Source: Ohtaekwangia sp. (lineage in GTDB: Bacteria; Bacteroidota; Bacteroidia; Cytophagales; Cyclobacteriaceae). Taken from it: a stretch of 6,761 nucleotides of DNA. Numbering within the stretch: the stretch's first letter is position 1; every line of letters begins with the position of its first letter. The stretch spans positions 1 through 6,761 of the forward strand of contig JAJNPV010000032.1 of the NCBI GenBank assembly GCA_021155195.1, given 5' to 3'. Positions 5,710-6,761 of the stretch are shown here, piece by piece. Position numbers and translations under genes: made by a program. The notes beneath the pieces are model-generated. The model saw only the letters and a list, made by a program, of their open reading frames with translations, made no database searches and was not told the origin of the DNA.

Positions 5710-6651
5710 ATGAAGCGATTTATACAAGGTCAAGATAGAACACAAAGTACGCTTTTGCCAGAGCTGCTGGATGAATACATAGCAGAAGATAACCCAGTCC
5801 GCGTCATTGATATCTTTGTCGATCAATTAGCGTTATCAGCGTTAGGGTTTGAAGGCGTGAACCCTGCACAGACTGGTCGACCGTCTTATCATCCTGCTGC
5901 CATGCTCAAACTCTATATTTACGGCTACCTCAACCGCATTCAATCTAGTAGGCGCTTGGAAGCAGAAGCCAATCGCAATGTTGAACTCATGTGGTTGATT
6001 GCAAGACTCAATCCTGACTTCAAAACCATTGCCAGATTCAGAAACGAGAACGGCCCTGCTATACGCAAGGTTTGCAGCCAGTTTGTAGAATTGTGCCGTC
6101 GTTTGAATTTATTTGCTGACTCCATGGTGGCCATTGATGGCAGCAAGTTCAAAGCCGTCAACAGCTCTGATAATAACTACACACAAGCCAAGATTAAAAG
6201 TCGTATGCAAGCAGTGGAGAAAAACATCCAACAATACCTGGATGATTTAGAAGCGGCTGACATTAGTTCACCGAAACAATCAACACCCCATCAAGCACGC
6301 TTGACTGAACGTATCGCCATGTTCCAAGCGCAAATGAAAGTACTGGAAACAATCGAAGCTAAGGTGCAGTCAACGCCAGATAAGCAACTCTCGCAAACAG
6401 ACCCTGATGCACGCTCCATGCAACATCGTGGTGGTGGCATGGTGGGTTATAACGTACAGGCTGCTGTTGATACGCAACATCATCTCATTGTGGCACACGA
6501 GGTCACGACAGCTGGGCATGATAGAGCGCAGTTATCGAACATGGGGAAGCAGGCAAAGGATGCCTTGCAAAAAGAGATGCTGACGGTGGTTGCAGATAAA
6601 GGCTACTACAAAGGTGAGGAAGCGACCAGTTTCATTGAATTGATCACCTAA
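5710..6651 (+). pseudogene. IS1182-family transposase, C-terminally truncated
   Basis: From the ATG at 5710 the product has 313 residues; family members usually have about 450-500. An ATG at 5686 would add eight hydrophobic residues, but MKRFIQGQDRTQ is the typical family start. Recognisable parts are the N-terminal DUF772-type region (ELLDEYIAEDNPVRVID, GRPSYHPAAMLKLYIYGYLN, SRRLEAEANRNVELMWL), VAIDGSKFKAVNS with the first catalytic Asp (residue 143), a charged helical insert (~155-225), GYNVQAAVDTQHHLI, and VVADKGYYKGEE with the second Asp (residue 296). After KGEE the family continuation is lost: the frame reads nine unrelated codons and stops, and neither other plus frame continues the homology. 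The final catalytic Glu should therefore be missing and the protein inactive. Upstream codons are intact, suggesting a recent break. It is GC-richer than the DUF4365 gene to its left. Confidence 0.85.
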
Positions 6652-6761
6652 TTTCTAAATGAATTGCTCGGCAGAATTCGCCTTAGTTGCTCACATTATT
6701 TTTAAATGCTTAATCTTGTTCATTATTGCCAAATGCGCATACAACTCTTGCTTATAAATTT
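6652..6761. other. Unassigned sequence after the transposase break
   Basis: These 110 AT-rich bases contain no ORF of note on either strand, no IS end matching the left inverted repeat and no clear terminator. They presumably belong to whatever DNA was joined to the broken IS. Confidence 0.4.

Larger units (their letters stand above)
5614..6651 (+). mobile_element. Partial IS1182-family insertion sequence (left end plus truncated transposase)
   Basis: The left terminal inverted repeat candidate GGCTGTGTCAAAACACT (5614-5630) resembles the GGCTGTGTCAAAAC-type ends of IS1182 elements and sits 80 bp before the transposase start. The transposase is of IS1182 type but stops after about two-thirds. 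No inverted copy of the left end is found up to 6761, so the element is truncated or rearranged on the right; the exact break is near 6620, after the codons for KGEE. The palindrome TCGGCCGA (5606-5613) abuts the left end. No target duplication can be defined. Confidence 0.75.

Noticed and set aside
5940..6161. 73-residue minus-strand ORF inside the transposase
   Set aside because: Antisense shadow of a conserved transposase region.

Overview
The window looks like a Gram-negative proteobacterial chromosome of moderately low GC. The evidence is a BLUF photoreceptor, a small exported EF-hand protein, two FemAB-like (DUF482 / PF04339 type) proteins common in beta- and gammaproteobacteria, and an IS1182-type transposase. 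A methylotrophic betaproteobacterium (Methylophilaceae-like) would fit, but that is a guess from overall character, not shown by a marker gene.

Left part (1-1050): an intact short BLUF blue-light receptor gene on the minus strand and, divergent from it across a 206-bp spacer, a gene for a small periplasmic EF-hand protein. The EF-hand gene converges on the next minus-strand gene, with a hairpin between them that can serve as a shared terminator.

Middle part (1046-3337): two related FemAB-like genes lie head to head. The left one (minus strand) lacks about 72 N-terminal residues. Its homology to the neighbour begins abruptly at VFDW and it has no ribosome binding site, so it is probably a 5'-truncated relic. 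The right one (plus strand) is full length and visibly more AT-rich. The 255-bp AT-rich spacer holds a striking 11-bp inverted repeat.

Right part (3338-5616): an AT-rich gene for a 630-residue protein with an N-terminal DUF4365 domain (PD-(D/E)xK nuclease-like) and a C-terminal TPR-like helical region. This is the best candidate for a poorly described defence-type gene in the window. An ORF starts directly after its stop codon. The first ~25 residues of that ORF look like a real protein start, but it then runs into short tandem repeats resembling the ends of IS21-family elements, so it is probably a broken gene. A degenerate 30-bp direct repeat lies on either side of the DUF4365 gene.

Far right (about 5614-6761): the left end, promoter and first two-thirds of an IS1182-family transposase. 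The C-terminal part, including the expected last catalytic acid, is replaced by unrelated sequence, and no right inverted repeat is visible.

Taken together, a conserved-looking segment (BLUF, EF-hand, truncated FemAB-like gene) is joined to an AT-rich accessory segment (full FemAB-like paralogue, DUF4365-TPR gene, broken ORF, IS remnants). The head-to-head FemAB-like pair marks the join. No RNA genes or CRISPR array were seen.
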